NCBI RefSeq assembly: GCF_003115845.1
Contig: NZ_KZ819027.1
Span: 57,201 to 121,200 of the forward strand
Direction of reading: 5' to 3'
DNA length: 64,000 nucleotides
DNA from: Brenneria roseae subsp. roseae
Lineage (GTDB): Bacteria > Pseudomonadota > Gammaproteobacteria > Enterobacterales > Enterobacteriaceae
In this document: positions 62,902 to 64,000 of the stretch, in pieces
How the letters are laid out: every line of letters begins with the position of its first letter
How positions within the stretch are numbered: position 1 is the stretch's first letter
Position numbers and translations under genes: made by a program
The notes under the pieces: generated by a model
Told to the model about the DNA's origin: nothing
Databases searched by the model: none
What the model saw: only the letters and a program-made list of their open reading frames with translations

Positions 62902-64000
62902 ATGGAGAGAGTACCGCTAACGATCCTGAACGGCTTTCTTGGCGTGGGAAAAACCACGCTATTAAAGAGTCTGCTGGTACAGGCACACCAGCAGCAGCTT
63001 TCGGTGTGCGTCATCGTGAACGATATGAGCGAACTGGATGTCGACGGTGTCCTGATTGCCAATACGGAAATTGTCGGGGCGGAAAAGCACAATTTTGTGA
63101 CCATTTCCGCCGACAGTATCAGCAGCGCCAGTGGTATCCAGAAACTGGATACCGCGCTGAACCAGTTACTATCTTACCAGCAGCCAGCGCATATTTTACT
63201 GGAAACGTCCGGTAGTAGTCATCCGCTGCCGCTGGTGAAGTACCTGCGCAATCATCCGCGGGTCAGCCTGAAAGGGCTGTTAACGCTGGTGGATGCCGTG
63301 ATGCTGCATGACGATTTTGATGGCGGAGAAACGCTGCTCGATATGTGGCAGGAGAATCTGCGGCACGGTCGTCGGGGAATGGAAAACCTGCTGGCGGAAC
63401 AGGTGCTGTTTTGCAGCCACCTATTGCTGACCAAGAACGATCGCCTGCCTTTTTATCGAGTTACCGATATGGCGCAACGCCTTCATACCATCAATCCTTG
63501 CGTTTCAGTGATGGCCGTGCCGTGGGGCAACCTGCAACTTGCCGAAGTACTTGCCATGCCAGATTACGATTTTCACCGGGTAGCGATGCTGATTGACGAA
63601 CTGGAATCCGAAATCGAAATAACTCCGGGACAACCTTACGACATTGAAGCGCGAGTGCTGGAAGACGACCGGCCTTTCCACCCGCAGCGGCTCTGGGATA
63701 CCTATCATCAGTTTCTCGGTACTGGCATACACCGCAGTAAAGGTTTTTTCTGGCTGCCGAACCGGGATGATTTGGCCTTGCTGTGGAATCAGGCGGCGGG
63801 CAGCATCAGCCTGGAGTTTGTCAGCTACTGGAAAGCGGGTGTGCTGACTCACAATGATCCGTTGCTGGCCGAGGAAGAGCGTGAAGCACTACGTCGGCAG
63901 TTACAGCGACAGTGGCCCGGTCGTTTCGGCGACAGACGTTGCCGTCTGACGGTTATCGGGCAGCGGCTTTTTTTCGTGTTTCTTCCGGTCGGCCTCCACG
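62902..64000 (+). CDS. Second CobW-type GTPase, 3' end cut off
   Basis: The first 366 residues of a divergent G3E GTPase. Walker A is LTILNGFLGVGKTTLLKSLL; VIVNDMSELDVDG replaces the usual [26 protein letters not shown] matches the ETTG region; LLLTKNDRLP replaces NKAD. The family CxCC motif is absent: its position reads NFVTISADSISSA. The CobW_C-like part (FHPQRLWDTYHQF, SKGFFWLPNRDD, LSFE-like SLEFVSYWKAG) is present. The start ATG 62902 is 10 bases after the WD40 stop. The gene continues past the right edge. Confidence 0.85.
   Translation, partial: MERVPLTILNGFLGVGKTTLLKSLLVQAHQQQLSVCVIVNDMSELDVDGVLIANTEIVGAEKHNFVTISADSISSASGIQKLDTALNQLLSYQQPAHILLETSGSSHPLPLVKYLRNHPRVSLKGLLTLVDAVMLHDDFDGGETLLDMWQENLRHGRRGMENLLAEQVLFCSHLLLTKNDRLPFYRVTDMAQRLHTINPCVSVMAVPWGNLQLAEVLAMPDYDFHRVAMLIDELESEIEITPGQPYDIEARVLEDDRPFHPQRLWDTYHQFLGTGIHRSKGFFWLPNRDDLALLWNQAAGSISLEFVSYWKAGVLTHNDPLLAEEEREALRRQLQRQWPGRFGDRRCRLTVIGQRLFFVFLPVGLH

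Overview
The window looks like chromosomal DNA of a plant-associated enterobacterium, most likely of the family Pectobacteriaceae (Brenneria-like). Housekeeping proteins (ZipA, UbiK, RibB, class I fumarase, Gss) are close to E. coli in length and motifs. The accessory content (fimbriae, ferri-siderophore receptor, tartrate/malate and sugar-acid catabolism, scattered gene remnants) fits a plant pathogen or commensal. The genus is an inference; no rRNA or tRNA gene was seen.

Layout. 1-9.7 kb: core genes cysZ (cut by the window edge), zipA (without ligA behind it), yjeH, ubiK, an FMN riboswitch with ribB, tehB, fumA, then a LysR/PACE efflux pair. 9.6-12.4 kb: alkylation repair block (AlkA-like glycosylase; ada-alkB with an Ada box). 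12.4-15.5 kb: nrfC-nrfD coupled to an MFS exporter but lacking nrfA/nrfB. 16.5-23 kb: sugar-acid cluster rspA-rspB-ydfJ-ydfI with regulator rspR and ydfZ. 23-27.5 kb: mdtG, an AzuC-like small-protein gene behind a perfect CRP palindrome, divergent dmlA/dmlR, and two gene remnants. 28-36 kb: a chaperone-usher fimbrial operon facing a MarT/FidL-like membrane regulator pair.

36.4-50.2 kb is the most interesting part: a LysR gene followed by a same-strand catabolic cluster. It encodes a crotonase with the catalytic residues of 6-oxocamphor hydrolase (a cyclic beta-diketone hydrolase), a beta-keto acid cleavage enzyme (BKACE), two thiolases, a two-subunit CoA transferase, an MFS carrier, an aromatic-pathway-type outer membrane channel, an exported FMN/FAD reductase and an OprB-type porin. 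Together these could hydrolyse a cyclic 1,3-diketone to a beta-keto acid, cleave it with acetyl-CoA to acetoacetate plus an acyl-CoA, and finish as acetyl-CoA. The substrate is unknown; a phloroglucinol-like ring is proposed as a testable idea.

50.3-64 kb: head-to-head fragments of polysaccharide lyase genes, a Fur-boxed fhuE, gss, a TetR/NAD(P)H oxidoreductase pair with a palindromic operator, an orphan colicin-E3-type RNase module with a putative immunity gene, a Sel1-repeat lipid-free exported protein, a decayed TacA-type antitoxin, and a Zur-boxed operon of two CobW-type GTPases around a WD40 protein, the last running off the right edge.
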